DNA of 64,000 bases from an uncultured Clostridia bacterium (GCA_947383835.1 CANDEV010000001.1:186001-250000), one strand, 5' to 3'; positions 31,460-40,465 are shown, counted from the stretch's first letter. Numbers and translations are program-made. Notes: generated by a model from the letters alone, not told the origin.

Positions 31460-31921
31460 ATGGAGCTGAAAAGAGCGTCCGTAAATGACGCCGAAACAAT
31501 ATGGCGTATGCAGAAAGAAGCTTTCTCCGACCTGCTGGACAAGTATCGGGACTATGACATAAGTCCCGCCAACGAACCCTTAGAACGGGTAGAAGCAAGG
31601 CTTTTGCAGCCGTATACATATTTCTACTATATCATTGAGGATAATAATACAGTCGGCGCGGTAAGGATCGTGGATATGAAAGACGGCAGTCCAAAGCGTA
31701 TCTCTCCAATTTTTATTATGAAAGAGTACAGAAACAGAGGTTACGCTCAGCAGGCAATTACTGAAGCCGAAAATATTCACGGATGCGGCGGCTGGGAATT
31801 GGACACTATTCTTCAAGAGTACGGCAACTGCTATCTGTACGAAAAAATGGGGTATCGGCAAACAGGACAAACAAAAGTCATAAATGAAAGAATGACTATT
31901 GTATACTATGAAAAAAATTAA
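31460..31921 (+). CDS. GNAT family N-acetyltransferase
   Basis: 153 residues. Motifs: SPIFIMKEYRNRGYAQQAITEAE (acetyl-CoA loop RNRGYA, about 93-98) and CYLYEKMGYRQTGQ near the C-terminus. The N-terminal ETIWRMQKEAFSDLLDKYRDYDISP is a common start of a GNAT subgroup in Firmicutes. Substrate unknown. AAGGAG before ATG. Confidence 0.87.
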   Translation: MELKRASVNDAETIWRMQKEAFSDLLDKYRDYDISPANEPLERVEARLLQPYTYFYYIIEDNNTVGAVRIVDMKDGSPKRISPIFIMKEYRNRGYAQQAITEAENIHGCGGWELDTILQEYGNCYLYEKMGYRQTGQTKVINERMTIVYYEKN

Positions 31922-31940
31922 TTTTAAAGGAGAAATTTTT

Positions 31941-32282
31941 ATGCCGTTTATCAATGTTAAAGCAAATGTAAACGTTACAAAAGAAAAAGCAGAAAGTATC
32001 AAGTCCGCTTTGGGAAATGCAATTACCGCTATCCCCGGAAAGTCCGAGGGCTGGCTTATGGTGGGCGTTGAGGGTGACTATACGCTCTATTTCAAGGGTA
32101 CTGACGAGCCTGCCGCTATGGTTGAGGTGCAGCTTTACGGCGGCGCACCGTCAAGCGCTATGTCCGACCTTACGGGAAAGGTCACTGGCATACTGACCGA
32201 TAATCTGGGAATACCTGCTGACAGGGTCTACGTCAGCTATATGTGTACCGAAAACTGGGGCTGGAACGGGTCTAACTTCTAA
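31941..32282 (+). CDS. MIF/tautomerase superfamily protein
   Basis: 113 residues from ATG 31941 (AAAGGAG upstream). After Met removal Pro1 would be exposed, the catalytic base of MIF-type phenylpyruvate/keto-enol tautomerases. The C-terminal PADRVYVSYMCTENWGWNGSNF closely follows the animal MIF pattern (PDRVYINYYD...GWNNSTF). Trimer expected. Its physiological substrate in bacteria is unknown. Confidence 0.85.
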   Translation: MPFINVKANVNVTKEKAESIKSALGNAITAIPGKSEGWLMVGVEGDYTLYFKGTDEPAAMVEVQLYGGAPSSAMSDLTGKVTGILTDNLGIPADRVYVSYMCTENWGWNGSNF

Positions 32283-32319
32283 GCATACTGCACCAATACT
32301 TTAAAAGGAGGCGGTCATA

Positions 32320-32988
32320 TTGAAAATACCGATAAGCGACAATCTTATCAAGTATTATCTTCGCAATGTGTATTTTATCAACGGACACAGCTATGCTGGG
32401 AAATCGACTATGGTAAAAATGCTTTCCGAACGTTACGATATGATACATTGCGGCGAGAACTATCATGACGCTTTTCCTCGGGAAAATTTGTCGCGTTGGA
32501 AGCAGCCGGGTCTGTGCTATTTCGATACCATGACAGGCTGGGAGGAATGGCTCGGTATGACCCCAAAGGAGCATTTTGACTGGACGTATAATGTTGCTCA
32601 GGAATGTATTGAAATAGAGATACTTGAATTGCTGAAGCTTTCCGCAGGCGGGAAGAAAATTATTGTTGATACTAATATCCCTCCCGACGTGCTGCGTGAA
32701 ATTTCCGATTATAACAATGTTGCGATCATGCTTTGCGACCCGCCCGATATTTGCAAAACGAAATTTTTTGACCGCGACGATCCCGACAAAAAATTTATGA
32801 TGGATCAGATCAAGCAGTGCAAAGACCCTGACGCTGCTCTTAAAAACTTCAATTCATGGGCGTTGTACCACTCTCCTGTTGAAATTGATTGGGCTAATAC
32901 GGGATTTTTTACCTATACGCGTTCTGATTTTGAAAGCGACACACGGGAGGAAGTACTTAAAATTTTAGCGGAACATTTCGGACTGTAA
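32320..32988 (+). CDS. P-loop AAA/kinase-like protein
   Basis: 222 residues with TTG start behind AAGGAGG. Walker A INGHSYAGKSTM (about 20-31). Later IIVDTNIPPDVL and VAIMLCDPPDICKTKFF resemble the Walker B/lid of small nucleotide or shikimate kinase-like P-loop proteins. I cannot name the substrate. In an accessory run of Nudix and GNAT genes; possibly a chemical-modification enzyme. Confidence 0.7.
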   Translation: MKIPISDNLIKYYLRNVYFINGHSYAGKSTMVKMLSERYDMIHCGENYHDAFPRENLSRWKQPGLCYFDTMTGWEEWLGMTPKEHFDWTYNVAQECIEIEILELLKLSAGGKKIIVDTNIPPDVLREISDYNNVAIMLCDPPDICKTKFFDRDDPDKKFMMDQIKQCKDPDAALKNFNSWALYHSPVEIDWANTGFFTYTRSDFESDTREEVLKILAEHFGL

Positions 32989-33014
32989 GTAAATTATAAC
33001 AAGGAGAAATTATC

Positions 33015-33503
33015 ATGCCGATTGACTGCGGATTTACAAAAGAGGACAAGTGGTTTCGGTACAGAGCCGCCGCAATAATTGTGGAGAACGGCTGCGTACT
33101 GTTTGCGGGTAATGCGAACGAAAATTATTTTTACTCTATCGGCGGCGGAGTACATATGGGGGAGACTGCCGAGGACGCCGTTATTCGCGAGGTATACGAG
33201 GAAACAGGGGTGCGGTATGACATTGACCGTTTGGCGGTCATTCACGAAAATTTTTTCCGTGAAGACGCAGGAATGCTGAAAGGTCTTGACTGCCACGAAA
33301 TAAGCTTTTATTTTTTGATGAAACCGAGAGGAACGCAGGAACTGAACAGCAACAGCTACACCTGCGGCGTAAAGGAAACTATGCACTGGATACCTGTTGA
33401 GGATTTGGGAAAATACAGGGCGTACCCGAGTTTCCTTAAAGATTATTTGAGCCGTGAGCATTCGGGCATGGAGCATATTGTTACTGATGAAAGGCAAGGA
33501 TAA
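33015..33503 (+). CDS. Nudix hydrolase
   Basis: 162 residues with a full Nudix box GGVHMGETAEDAVIREVYEE (about 46-65; Gly, Glu, REVYEE, then TGV). It hydrolyses a nucleoside diphosphate linked to another group; substrate unknown. The later VKETMHWIPVEDL is typical of the fold. CAAGGAGAAA before ATG. Confidence 0.9.
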   Translation: MPIDCGFTKEDKWFRYRAAAIIVENGCVLFAGNANENYFYSIGGGVHMGETAEDAVIREVYEETGVRYDIDRLAVIHENFFREDAGMLKGLDCHEISFYFLMKPRGTQELNSNSYTCGVKETMHWIPVEDLGKYRAYPSFLKDYLSREHSGMEHIVTDERQG

Positions 33504-33526
33504 ATCTAAATTTGTGGAGGCTAATA

Positions 33527-33964
33527 ATGAAAAAATTATGCGTTGTTTCTCAAATATTGCTTTTGATGTGGTTTTTTCTTGATATGACAGGCGCTTATTT
33601 TGGAGATAATTGCTTAGTTACAAGGTCATTTAAAGATGACGGTATATATTTTATCATTTACTTAATTGCAGTATTACTGTTTATTACAAAAGAAAAGATC
33701 GGAAAATGGTTTGTTGCAATTTGGTCTGCAATGTGGCTTATAACACAGTTTCTCTGTCACGAGTGGTACACTATTTTTAACAGCGGATTTATGGGGAGCT
33801 TGGAAGGAAAATTCAAAAATTTTTCCGGAACGATCCGGTGGTTGGAAATAGAAGGTAAATATATACCTGATGTTTATCATACTGTTTTACATATTCTTAT
33901 ATTGCTTGTGTTAGTTAATATGATTATATATATCCAAAAGACAAAGCGACACAAAATTAAATGA
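33527..33964 (+). CDS. small integral membrane protein
   Basis: 145 residues from ATG 33527 (GTGGAGG upstream; the earlier in-frame ATG at 33512 lies before it). Four predicted TM helices: about 3-22, 36-53, 60-78 and 115-136. No family recognised. It is more AT-rich than its neighbours. Between Nudix and GNAT genes. Confidence 0.65.
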   Translation: MKKLCVVSQILLLMWFFLDMTGAYFGDNCLVTRSFKDDGIYFIIYLIAVLLFITKEKIGKWFVAIWSAMWLITQFLCHEWYTIFNSGFMGSLEGKFKNFSGTIRWLEIEGKYIPDVYHTVLHILILLVLVNMIIYIQKTKRHKIK

Positions 33965-33983
33965 AAAAATTTTGGAGGATAAT

Positions 33984-34511
33984 ATGCATTTACAAAGTGA
34001 CAAAATAGAAATCAGGAATACTGAAATCAGCGACGCCCCTCAATTAGCCGCGTGGTGGAACGACGGAAAGATTATGGCTCACGCAGGCTTTCCAAACGGC
34101 TTGGGGACTTGCGAGGAAGAAATTATCGGACAGATAAAACAGGAAACCGATGAAACCACACGCAGGCATATAATATTATATGAGGGCGTTCCTATCGGAG
34201 AAATGAATTACCGCAATCTCGGCGATAATCAATGTGAAATGGGTATCAAAATCTGCAATGAAAAAATGCAGAACAGAGGTATCGGAAAGAAAGTCCTAAG
34301 CTTATTTATTCAGGGACTTTTCAATGATTTGGGGTATGATCTTATAAAGCTTGATACAAATTTAAACAACGAACGGGCGCAGCACGTGTATGAAAAGCTC
34401 GGCTTTAAGAAAATCAGAGTAAATCTTAACGCATGGAAAGACCAGTTGGGCAATGATTGTTCTTCAGTTGATTATGAATTGACAAAAAACTTGTTCAACT
34501 CTTATCTATAA
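33984..34511 (+). CDS. GNAT family N-acetyltransferase (RimJ/RimL-like)
   Basis: 175 residues from ATG 33984 behind TTGGAGGATAAT. Begins with IEIRNTEISDAPQLAAWWNDG, then QNRGIGKKVLS (acetyl-CoA loop) and VYEKLGFKKI. Aminoglycoside 6'-acetyltransferase-like and RimL-like GNATs share this layout; the substrate is not known. Confidence 0.85.
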   Translation: MHLQSDKIEIRNTEISDAPQLAAWWNDGKIMAHAGFPNGLGTCEEEIIGQIKQETDETTRRHIILYEGVPIGEMNYRNLGDNQCEMGIKICNEKMQNRGIGKKVLSLFIQGLFNDLGYDLIKLDTNLNNERAQHVYEKLGFKKIRVNLNAWKDQLGNDCSSVDYELTKNLFNSYL

Positions 34512-34574
34512 TTTGCATAACAATAAAAAACTAAATTTTTGTAAAATAAAAAATTATATAAAGGAGAAATTTTT

Positions 34575-35528
34575 ATGAAGTACTACATTGGCATTGACCT
34601 GGGCGGAACAAATATTAAGGCGGGCGTTGTAAACGAAAGCTTTGAAATTATCGGCAAGGCGAAAACAAAGACACTTTGCCCCCGTCCCGCAAAGGAGATC
34701 GCGGACGATATGGCTAAGGTCAGCATTGAAGCCTGCAAGGACGCTGGTATCGACATTAGCGACGTTGAGTGGATAGGTATCGGCACTCCCGGAATTGCGG
34801 ACAACATCAACGGCACTATCCCATACTCCAACAATCTGGGTTTTAAGGACGTCCCCATAAGAAAGTACATTCAGGAGCATATTGACAAGCCTGTTTATGT
34901 TGCCAACGACGCTAACGCCGCGGCTTACGGCGAATTCCTTGCAGGCTCGGCAAAGGGCGCGTCCGACGCGGTTTGTATCACTCTCGGCACAGGCGTTGGC
35001 GCGGGAGTTGTAATCGACGGCAAAATTTTCACGGGACGTAACCTTGCGGGAACAGAGATCGGACACATGGTAATCGAGGTGGACGGTCCTCAATGTACCT
35101 GCGGAAGAAAGGGCTGCTTTGAGGTATTTTCTTCCGCTACGGGACTTATCAACATGACCAAAGAAGCTATTGCAAAGCACCCCGAAACCCTTATGGCGGA
35201 GTACGCCGAGAGAGACGGACATTCCTCCGCGCGGCACGCTTTCGAGGCAATGCGGGCAGGCGACCCTGTTGGCAAGGAGACTGTTGACAAGTATATCAAG
35301 TACCTTGCTGCGGGAATTACCAACGTTATCAATATCTTCCAGCCTGACATTCTGTGCATAGGCGGCGGAGTTTGCAACGAGGGCGACCCGCTTATGAAGC
35401 CAATGATCGAGCTTGTTAAAAAGGAAGTTTACACAAGAATGCTGGACAATAACACGGAAATTACCGTTGCAAGTCTGGGCAACGACGCGGGAATTATCGG
35501 CGCGGCGTTCCTCGGCAAACAAGGCTGA
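34575..35528 (+). CDS. glk: ROK family glucokinase
   Basis: 317 residues. ROK kinase: ATP site DLGGTNIKAGVV (8-19), IGIGTPGIADN, substrate block EIGHM...CTCGRKGCFE with zinc ligands (His and three Cys), GTGVGAGVV. It likely phosphorylates glucose to glucose-6-phosphate in the cytoplasm. AAAGGAGAAATTTTT before ATG. No N-terminal DNA-binding domain, so it is a kinase, not a repressor. Confidence 0.93.
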   Translation: MKYYIGIDLGGTNIKAGVVNESFEIIGKAKTKTLCPRPAKEIADDMAKVSIEACKDAGIDISDVEWIGIGTPGIADNINGTIPYSNNLGFKDVPIRKYIQEHIDKPVYVANDANAAAYGEFLAGSAKGASDAVCITLGTGVGAGVVIDGKIFTGRNLAGTEIGHMVIEVDGPQCTCGRKGCFEVFSSATGLINMTKEAIAKHPETLMAEYAERDGHSSARHAFEAMRAGDPVGKETVDKYIKYLAAGITNVINIFQPDILCIGGGVCNEGDPLMKPMIELVKKEVYTRMLDNNTEITVASLGNDAGIIGAAFLGKQG

Positions 35529-35573
35529 GCCTTGACCCGTGTCGCCTCCAATGTAAAGTACGGCATACCGTTA

Positions 35574-35676
35574 TACTAATTTGCGACTAAAAAGAGTGAA
35601 AAAAATCAAGCAAAAATTTGCATATATGATTTTTGTGCAGATTTTTTACCTTTGCTTTTAGGAACAAATTAGTATT
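35574..35676. repeat. palindromic intergenic element, family P1 copy 2
   Basis: ATACTAATTTGCGACTAAAAAG at one end and TTTTAGGAACAAATTAGTAT at the other: the same element as at 4556 but in the opposite orientation (the GAC end first). Confidence 0.85.
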
Positions 35677-35687
35677 ACTATGAAAAA

Positions 35688-35711
35688 GCCCCCTCAAGGG
35701 GGCGGGAAAAT
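35688..35711. repeat. P2 family hairpin, partial copy
   Basis: GCCCCCTCAAGGGGGCGGGAAAAT, identical over its length to 9331-9354 in this window. It directly follows the P1 element. Confidence 0.6.
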
Positions 35712-35746
35712 AAAACATTAAAATTTTTGTTAAGGACTTATTTTAA

Positions 35747-36715
35747 ATGGAAAAAGAACTGATTTCGATAATAGTACCCTGCTACAATGAGCAGGAAGTC
35801 CTGCCGCTTTTTAGGGAGGAAATTCTCCGCGTTACCGACGGCATGACGGAAAAATATCCTCACCTTGAATTTGAATTTCTGTTCATAAACGACGGTTCAC
35901 GGGACGCGACATTGGACATTCTCCGCGATTATTCCCAAGATGACAGCCGTTTCCGCTATATTTCTTTCAGCCGCAACTTCGGCAAGGAGGCCGGTATGCT
36001 TGCGGGCTTGGAACATTTAAGGGGGGACTATGCTGTCATTCTGGACGCAGACTTACAGCACCCTCCCGAATTTATACCACAGATGTATGAGTACGTTTCA
36101 AGCGGCGCATACGACTGTGCCACAACAAAGCGCACCTCCCGAAAGGGAGAGCCAAAGCTGCTGTCGTTTTTTTCCAAAAGCTTCTACAGGGTGATAAACA
36201 AAATTTCCCAGACGCGTATTGAGGAAAGCACCTCCGACTTTCGCTTTATGACCCGCCAAATGGTGGACGCTATCCTGTCAATGCAGGAATACAACAGATT
36301 TTCAAAGGGAATTTTCAGTTGGGTGGGCTTCCGCACATACTATATTGAGTACGAAAACGTGGAGCGCGCAGCAGGCAAGACCACTTGGAATTTTTGGAAA
36401 CTGCTGAAATACGCTTTTGACGGAATAATGGCGTTTTCCACCGCTCCGCTTTATCTTTCGATTATAATGGGAATTATTTTTCTCATTCTCGCGATCGCCA
36501 TGGCGATATCGACTCTTATCAGCGGCGAGGCGATGTGGGGTACTCCCCTTATCGTCACCCTTGTCTGCCTTATCGGCGGGGTACAGCTTTTCTGCACGGG
36601 CGTTTTGGGGCAGTACCTTGCAAAGACTTACATGGAAGTTAAAAAACGTCCAAAATATATTATTGCAGAAGATGAAAAAATTTACCAACAAATAATAAAA
36701 AAATACAAGAAGTAA
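35747..36715 (+). CDS. GT2 glycosyltransferase, dolichol/undecaprenyl-phosphate type
   Basis: 322 residues. N-terminal GT-A domain: SIIVPCYNEQEVLP, LDADLQHPPEF (DxD region), SRNFGKEAGML. Two TM helices at the C-terminus (about 228-250 and 264-286), as in GtrB/DPMS-like enzymes that transfer a sugar to undecaprenyl phosphate. The sugar is not determinable. Starts behind AAGGA; ppa follows 32 bp on. Confidence 0.85.
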   Translation: MEKELISIIVPCYNEQEVLPLFREEILRVTDGMTEKYPHLEFEFLFINDGSRDATLDILRDYSQDDSRFRYISFSRNFGKEAGMLAGLEHLRGDYAVILDADLQHPPEFIPQMYEYVSSGAYDCATTKRTSRKGEPKLLSFFSKSFYRVINKISQTRIEESTSDFRFMTRQMVDAILSMQEYNRFSKGIFSWVGFRTYYIEYENVERAAGKTTWNFWKLLKYAFDGIMAFSTAPLYLSIIMGIIFLILAIAMAISTLISGEAMWGTPLIVTLVCLIGGVQLFCTGVLGQYLAKTYMEVKKRPKYIIAEDEKIYQQIIKKYKK

Positions 36716-36747
36716 ATTAAGGTCTTGCATTTGAAAGGAAGATTTTT

Positions 36748-37293
36748 ATGAACATTTGGCATGATATTTCCCCAAACCGCATTACTAAGGAAAATTTTTA
36801 CGCGGTGATCGAAATCGAAAAGGGCAGCAAAATGAAATACGAGCTTGACAAAAAAACAGGCTTCCTGCTGTTGGACAGGGTGCTGTACACCTCCACCCAC
36901 TACCCCGCAAACTACGGCTTTATCCCCCGCACCTATGCCGAGGACGGCGACCCGCTGGACGTGCTGGTGCTTTGCTCCGAGTCCATATGCTCACTTGCGC
37001 TTGTGAAGTGCTATCCTATCGGAGTTATCTCCATGCTTGACAACGGCGCGCGGGACGACAAGATAATCGCCATACCGTTCAACGACCCCACCTACAACGG
37101 TTACACCGACATCAGCGAACTGCCGAAGCACGTTTTTGACGAGATGTCTCACTTCTTTACAGTTTATAAATCGTTGGAGGGCAAGGAAACGGTCATTGAC
37201 GAAATGAAAGGCAAGGACGAAGCCGTGGCGATCATAGAGCGGTGTATAGACCGTTATATTGACAGCTTCTGCAAGGGCAAAATAAAAGAATAG
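36748..37293 (+). CDS. ppa: inorganic pyrophosphatase
   Basis: 181 residues, soluble class I PPase. Motifs: YAVIEIEKGSKMKYELD, YPANYGFIPRTYAEDGDPLDVLVL with the Asp-rich active site. It hydrolyses pyrophosphate, pulling GlgC and synthetase reactions. Clean GAAAGGAAG ribosome site. A bidirectional terminator and a set of 20-bp degenerate repeats follow. Confidence 0.93.
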   Translation: MNIWHDISPNRITKENFYAVIEIEKGSKMKYELDKKTGFLLLDRVLYTSTHYPANYGFIPRTYAEDGDPLDVLVLCSESICSLALVKCYPIGVISMLDNGARDDKIIAIPFNDPTYNGYTDISELPKHVFDEMSHFFTVYKSLEGKETVIDEMKGKDEAVAIIERCIDRYIDSFCKGKIKE

Positions 37294-37300
37294 TACCGAT

Positions 37301-37440
37301 CGTATAATTATTAAACTATAAGTTTGTGTTTTATACCTGTCATATAAATTTGATACTATCAATATAATTTATGTACTATTGATTCCTTTCGAAACTGGCA
37401 GTATAATTTTTGCACCAGCAATACAGATATTGAACTGTAT
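37301..37440. repeat. seven degenerate 20-bp units between ppa and the GTPase gene
   Basis: Read in 20-base rows from 37301, most rows share NNTATAANTTTNNNACTNN, for example CATATAAATTTGATACTATC and AATATAATTTATGTACTATT (14/20 identical). The register slips by one in the middle. No coding sense. Confidence 0.5.
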
Positions 37441-37443
37441 AAA

Positions 37444-37470
37444 AAGGGACGAATACCATGTTCGTCCCTT
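37444..37470. terminator. bidirectional terminator
   Basis: AAGGGACGAA pairs with TTCGTCCCTT around TACCATG, flanked by A-runs and T-rich sequence on both sides, between convergent ppa and the GTPase gene. Confidence 0.85.
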
Positions 37471-40024
37471 ATTTTATATATTCACGTATCGCACTTTCGA
37501 TACGCTTTACCTCGTCGTGAAATTCCGAAGCGGAAACACGGTACGCGCCGTTTCCCAAAATAATTATCTGCTCAGTACCGTCTGAGGTAGCCACGCGGAC
37601 GCGGTGATTTTTCCCTGACTCGTTTTTAAGCTCATGAGTGACCTTTTCGATGTACATATCGGCTGTCTCCGCCTCTTTTGTGTACACCACGCTGATGTTG
37701 TGGATCTGCTCCACCTCACGGTTATTTCCCTTGACCTTATATGCGTCGAACACCAAAATCAAGTGACATTGCCTGAAGCCCTGATAATTGCAGAGAGTAT
37801 TTATCAGCATACTTCTCGCCAAATCAAGGTTGTCCTTTGCAGCTTCGCTAAGCTCGTCCCATGAAAAAATTATATTGTAGCCGTCCACCAAAAGGTACTC
37901 GTCCCCTGTTTGTATCGGCACGGCTTTTTGCTTTTTTTCCGGAATATGCTTTTCGGTGTGCATGGCGTGACGCTCGTCCCGTTTTATCTTACCATAGGTA
38001 CGCTCGAAAATTTCCATAAGCTCCTTGTCCTCTGCAAGCCTTGCACGGTAATTTGCAGCCTGCCTTTGTATGACCTGCAAATCGGTATCTTCCTCTTTCA
38101 CCGAATTACCGAAGCTTATACCGCTTGAAACGTGCATATGCTCCCGTACCTCATTCCATGGGACAACGTACCCCGCCCCGTGTGAGCAGAACACGCTGTC
38201 GGCGGTATTTTCAAGGTCTACGTCACAGTCGTACCCAATTTTGTCAATTACTTCCTCTGCATTATGACAGGGGTAATAACCGTCTAAAGCAAATGTCAGC
38301 CGTCCTCTGCCGCTTGTGTAGCTCATCACGTCAGAGGTGTAGTCGGAAAATTCCGAAGCGGGGACTTTTCCCGTTACGACCGCATTTGTACCGTTTTGCA
38401 GCGGCGCTTCAAATTCCGCAGACATTCTTTGCAGGTCGGACATTGCCCTGCCAACATTTTCCTGCGGTACTTCAATCCGAAAGCTGTACCAAGGCTCCAA
38501 AAGGACGCTTTTCGCCGACCGCAGACCATGCCGCACCGCCCGATATGTCGCCTGTCGGAAGTCTCCCCCCTCGGTGTGTTTAAGGTGAGCTTTTCCCGCA
38601 ACAACGGTTATTTTCATATCGGTTATAGGCGAGCCTGTCAGCGCACCGACGTGCTGCTTTTCTTCAAGATGTGTAAGTACCAATCGCTGGAAATTCTTGT
38701 CCAAAACCTCCTCGCGGCAGTCGGCGGCGAACTGCAAACCGCTGCCCTGCTCGGCAGGTTCTAGGAGCAAGTGCACCTCAGCGTAATGCCGCAGCGGTTC
38801 ATAGTGTCCAACCCCCTCAACAGGCTCGGAAATCGTTTCCTTGTACAAAATGCTGCCCTCGGCAAATTCTGCCTGCAAGCCGAAACGTTCCGCCATAACA
38901 GTTTGCAGTATCTCAAGCTGTATCTTGCCCATAAGACGGACGTGTATTTCCTGCAAGCTTTCGCTCCAGACAACGTGGAGCTGGGGGTCTTCCTCTTCAA
39001 GCAGCCGCATTTGAGTAAGTACTGTGTGCTTGTCCTCCCCCTCTGGAAGTATTAGACGATAGGTCATGACAGGCTCTAACAGAGGAGAAAACGGCTGCTC
39101 CCCCGCTGCCTCAAAGCCGAGACGCTGACCCGAAAAGGTTTTTGAAAGTCCCTCCACGGCGCAAACCGAACCTGCGAAAACCTCATCGGCGGCTTTGAAT
39201 TTTGCCCCCGAATAAATTCGTATTCGGCTGACCTTTTCCTCACCGATCTGGGTACGGACTTTAAGGCTTCCCCCTGTGATTTTTATGTGGGTAAGCCTTG
39301 TTCCTTTGTCGTCGGTGATTTTGTAGACCACTGCCCCGAATTCGGGACTATCGTATTTATTTTCGGTGTACCGCTCTATCCCTGTCAGCAGGTCGTCCAC
39401 GCCGCTAAGCTTTAAAGCAGAGCCGAAAAAGCAAGGGAAAAGCTTTCGTTCCGCAACTGCTTTTGAAATTTCACGGTCGGAAAGCTCCCCTGTTTCAAGA
39501 AAGCTGTTCATTAAGTTTTCATCGGTGAGAGCGGCTTCCTCGAAAAAATCGGGTTGAGAAAAATTCACACAGCCGCTCGAAAGACTTGAAGAAAGTCCGC
39601 CCATAAGTACGCTTCTGTCAAAGGCGGAAATATCCATTTTGTTCACAAAAATAAAAGTCGGAACGCCATATCTCGCAAGAAGCCGCCAAAGAGTTTCGGT
39701 ATGGCTCTGTACCCCGTCAGTGCCGCTTATGACAAGAACGGCATAGTCGAGAGCCTGCAAAGCGCGTTCCGTTTCTGCGGAAAAGTCCGCGTGTCCCGGT
39801 GTGTCGAGAATGGTCAGCTCACAGTCCCCGAACCGCAGGACGGCTTGCTTTGAAAACACGGTTATGCCCCTGCTCCGCTCGATAGAATGGGTGTCAAGGA
39901 AAGCGTCCCCGTTGTCCACCCGACCGAGACGGCGGGTCTCCCCCGCGCGGTAAAGCATAGCCTCCGACAAAGTGGTCTTGCCCGAGTCAACGTGGGCTAT
40001 CATGCCTATTACAAGACGTTTCAT
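37469..40024 (-). CDS. Tet(M)-like translational GTPase fused to a Rae1/YacP NYN nuclease domain
   Basis: 851 residues from ATG 40024 (AAGGAGG upstream). Residues 1 to about 640 have EF-G/Tet(M) architecture: AHVDSGKTT (G1), RGITV (G2), DTPGHAD (G3), NKMD (G4), then domains II-V with LTGSPITDMKITVV and TGKVPASEF. The tetracycline-displacing YSPVST-type loop is absent; GKAHLKHTEGGDF stands there. From about residue 707 a complete Rae1/YacP domain follows: YLLVDGYNIIFSWDEL, LILVFDAYKVKGN, VVYTKEAETADMYIEK and VATSDGTEQIIILGNGA. Rae1 is a ribosome-dependent mRNA endonuclease acting in the A site, so the fusion would deliver a nuclease to the ribosome. Last gene of the ilvD operon. Confidence 0.85.
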   Translation of the reverse strand: MKRLVIGMIAHVDSGKTTLSEAMLYRAGETRRLGRVDNGDAFLDTHSIERSRGITVFSKQAVLRFGDCELTILDTPGHADFSAETERALQALDYAVLVISGTDGVQSHTETLWRLLARYGVPTFIFVNKMDISAFDRSVLMGGLSSSLSSGCVNFSQPDFFEEAALTDENLMNSFLETGELSDREISKAVAERKLFPCFFGSALKLSGVDDLLTGIERYTENKYDSPEFGAVVYKITDDKGTRLTHIKITGGSLKVRTQIGEEKVSRIRIYSGAKFKAADEVFAGSVCAVEGLSKTFSGQRLGFEAAGEQPFSPLLEPVMTYRLILPEGEDKHTVLTQMRLLEEEDPQLHVVWSESLQEIHVRLMGKIQLEILQTVMAERFGLQAEFAEGSILYKETISEPVEGVGHYEPLRHYAEVHLLLEPAEQGSGLQFAADCREEVLDKNFQRLVLTHLEEKQHVGALTGSPITDMKITVVAGKAHLKHTEGGDFRQATYRAVRHGLRSAKSVLLEPWYSFRIEVPQENVGRAMSDLQRMSAEFEAPLQNGTNAVVTGKVPASEFSDYTSDVMSYTSGRGRLTFALDGYYPCHNAEEVIDKIGYDCDVDLENTADSVFCSHGAGYVVPWNEVREHMHVSSGISFGNSVKEEDTDLQVIQRQAANYRARLAEDKELMEIFERTYGKIKRDERHAMHTEKHIPEKKQKAVPIQTGDEYLLVDGYNIIFSWDELSEAAKDNLDLARSMLINTLCNYQGFRQCHLILVFDAYKVKGNNREVEQIHNISVVYTKEAETADMYIEKVTHELKNESGKNHRVRVATSDGTEQIIILGNGAYRVSASEFHDEVKRIESAIREYIK

Positions 40025-40053
40025 CGGGCTGAACCTCCTTTGCAGCAATCATT

Positions 40054-40461
40054 TTACTCTATTATTACCCATTTACCGTTTTCTCTTGTAAGAGAAAGGT
40101 CACAATCAACAATTTTAACGCTTTCGCTGTCATTATAAATCGTCAGGTCATAGAGAACATAATACCTTTCACGTCCGACAAACTCTGCTTTTGCACGAAC
40201 TTCTTCGTTATCCTGCAAAATCAAAATTTCATTCTTAGCATCGGCAAACCATTCTTCGGTAACATTTTCCTGCAAATATTCTGCAAGACAAGCCTTGTAC
40301 CCGTCAAAATCGTCACGCTCCAAAGCGGTGTAGTACTTGTCGATAAGCTTCATCTGTCCGCCGAAATAGATATTCGCCCAAAGCAGAACCACCGTAGCCG
40401 CCGCCGCAAGGATACAGAAAATTATGCCAAAAAGCTTGCCGATTGTAATTTTTTTACTCAT
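40054..40461 (-). CDS. single-pass membrane protein, 135 residues
   Basis: One N-terminal TM helix (about 10-32, LFGIIFCILAAAATVVLLW) and an extracellular domain of about 100 residues containing WFADAKNEIL and LYDLTIYNDSESVKIVDCDL, ending NGKWVIIE, similar in layout to DUF4878-like or SCP2/NTF2-like lumenal domains. No family named with confidence. It starts 4 bp after ilvD and sits 29 bp before the GTPase-nuclease gene. Confidence 0.65.
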   Translation of the reverse strand: MSKKITIGKLFGIIFCILAAAATVVLLWANIYFGGQMKLIDKYYTALERDDFDGYKACLAEYLQENVTEEWFADAKNEILILQDNEEVRAKAEFVGRERYYVLYDLTIYNDSESVKIVDCDLSLTRENGKWVIIE

Positions 40462-40465
40462 AAAA

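Noticed and set aside
37469..40024. Classical Tet(M)/Tet(O) tetracycline resistance gene
   Set aside because: The tetracycline-displacing loop is not conserved and a nuclease domain is fused; embedded in an ilvD operon.
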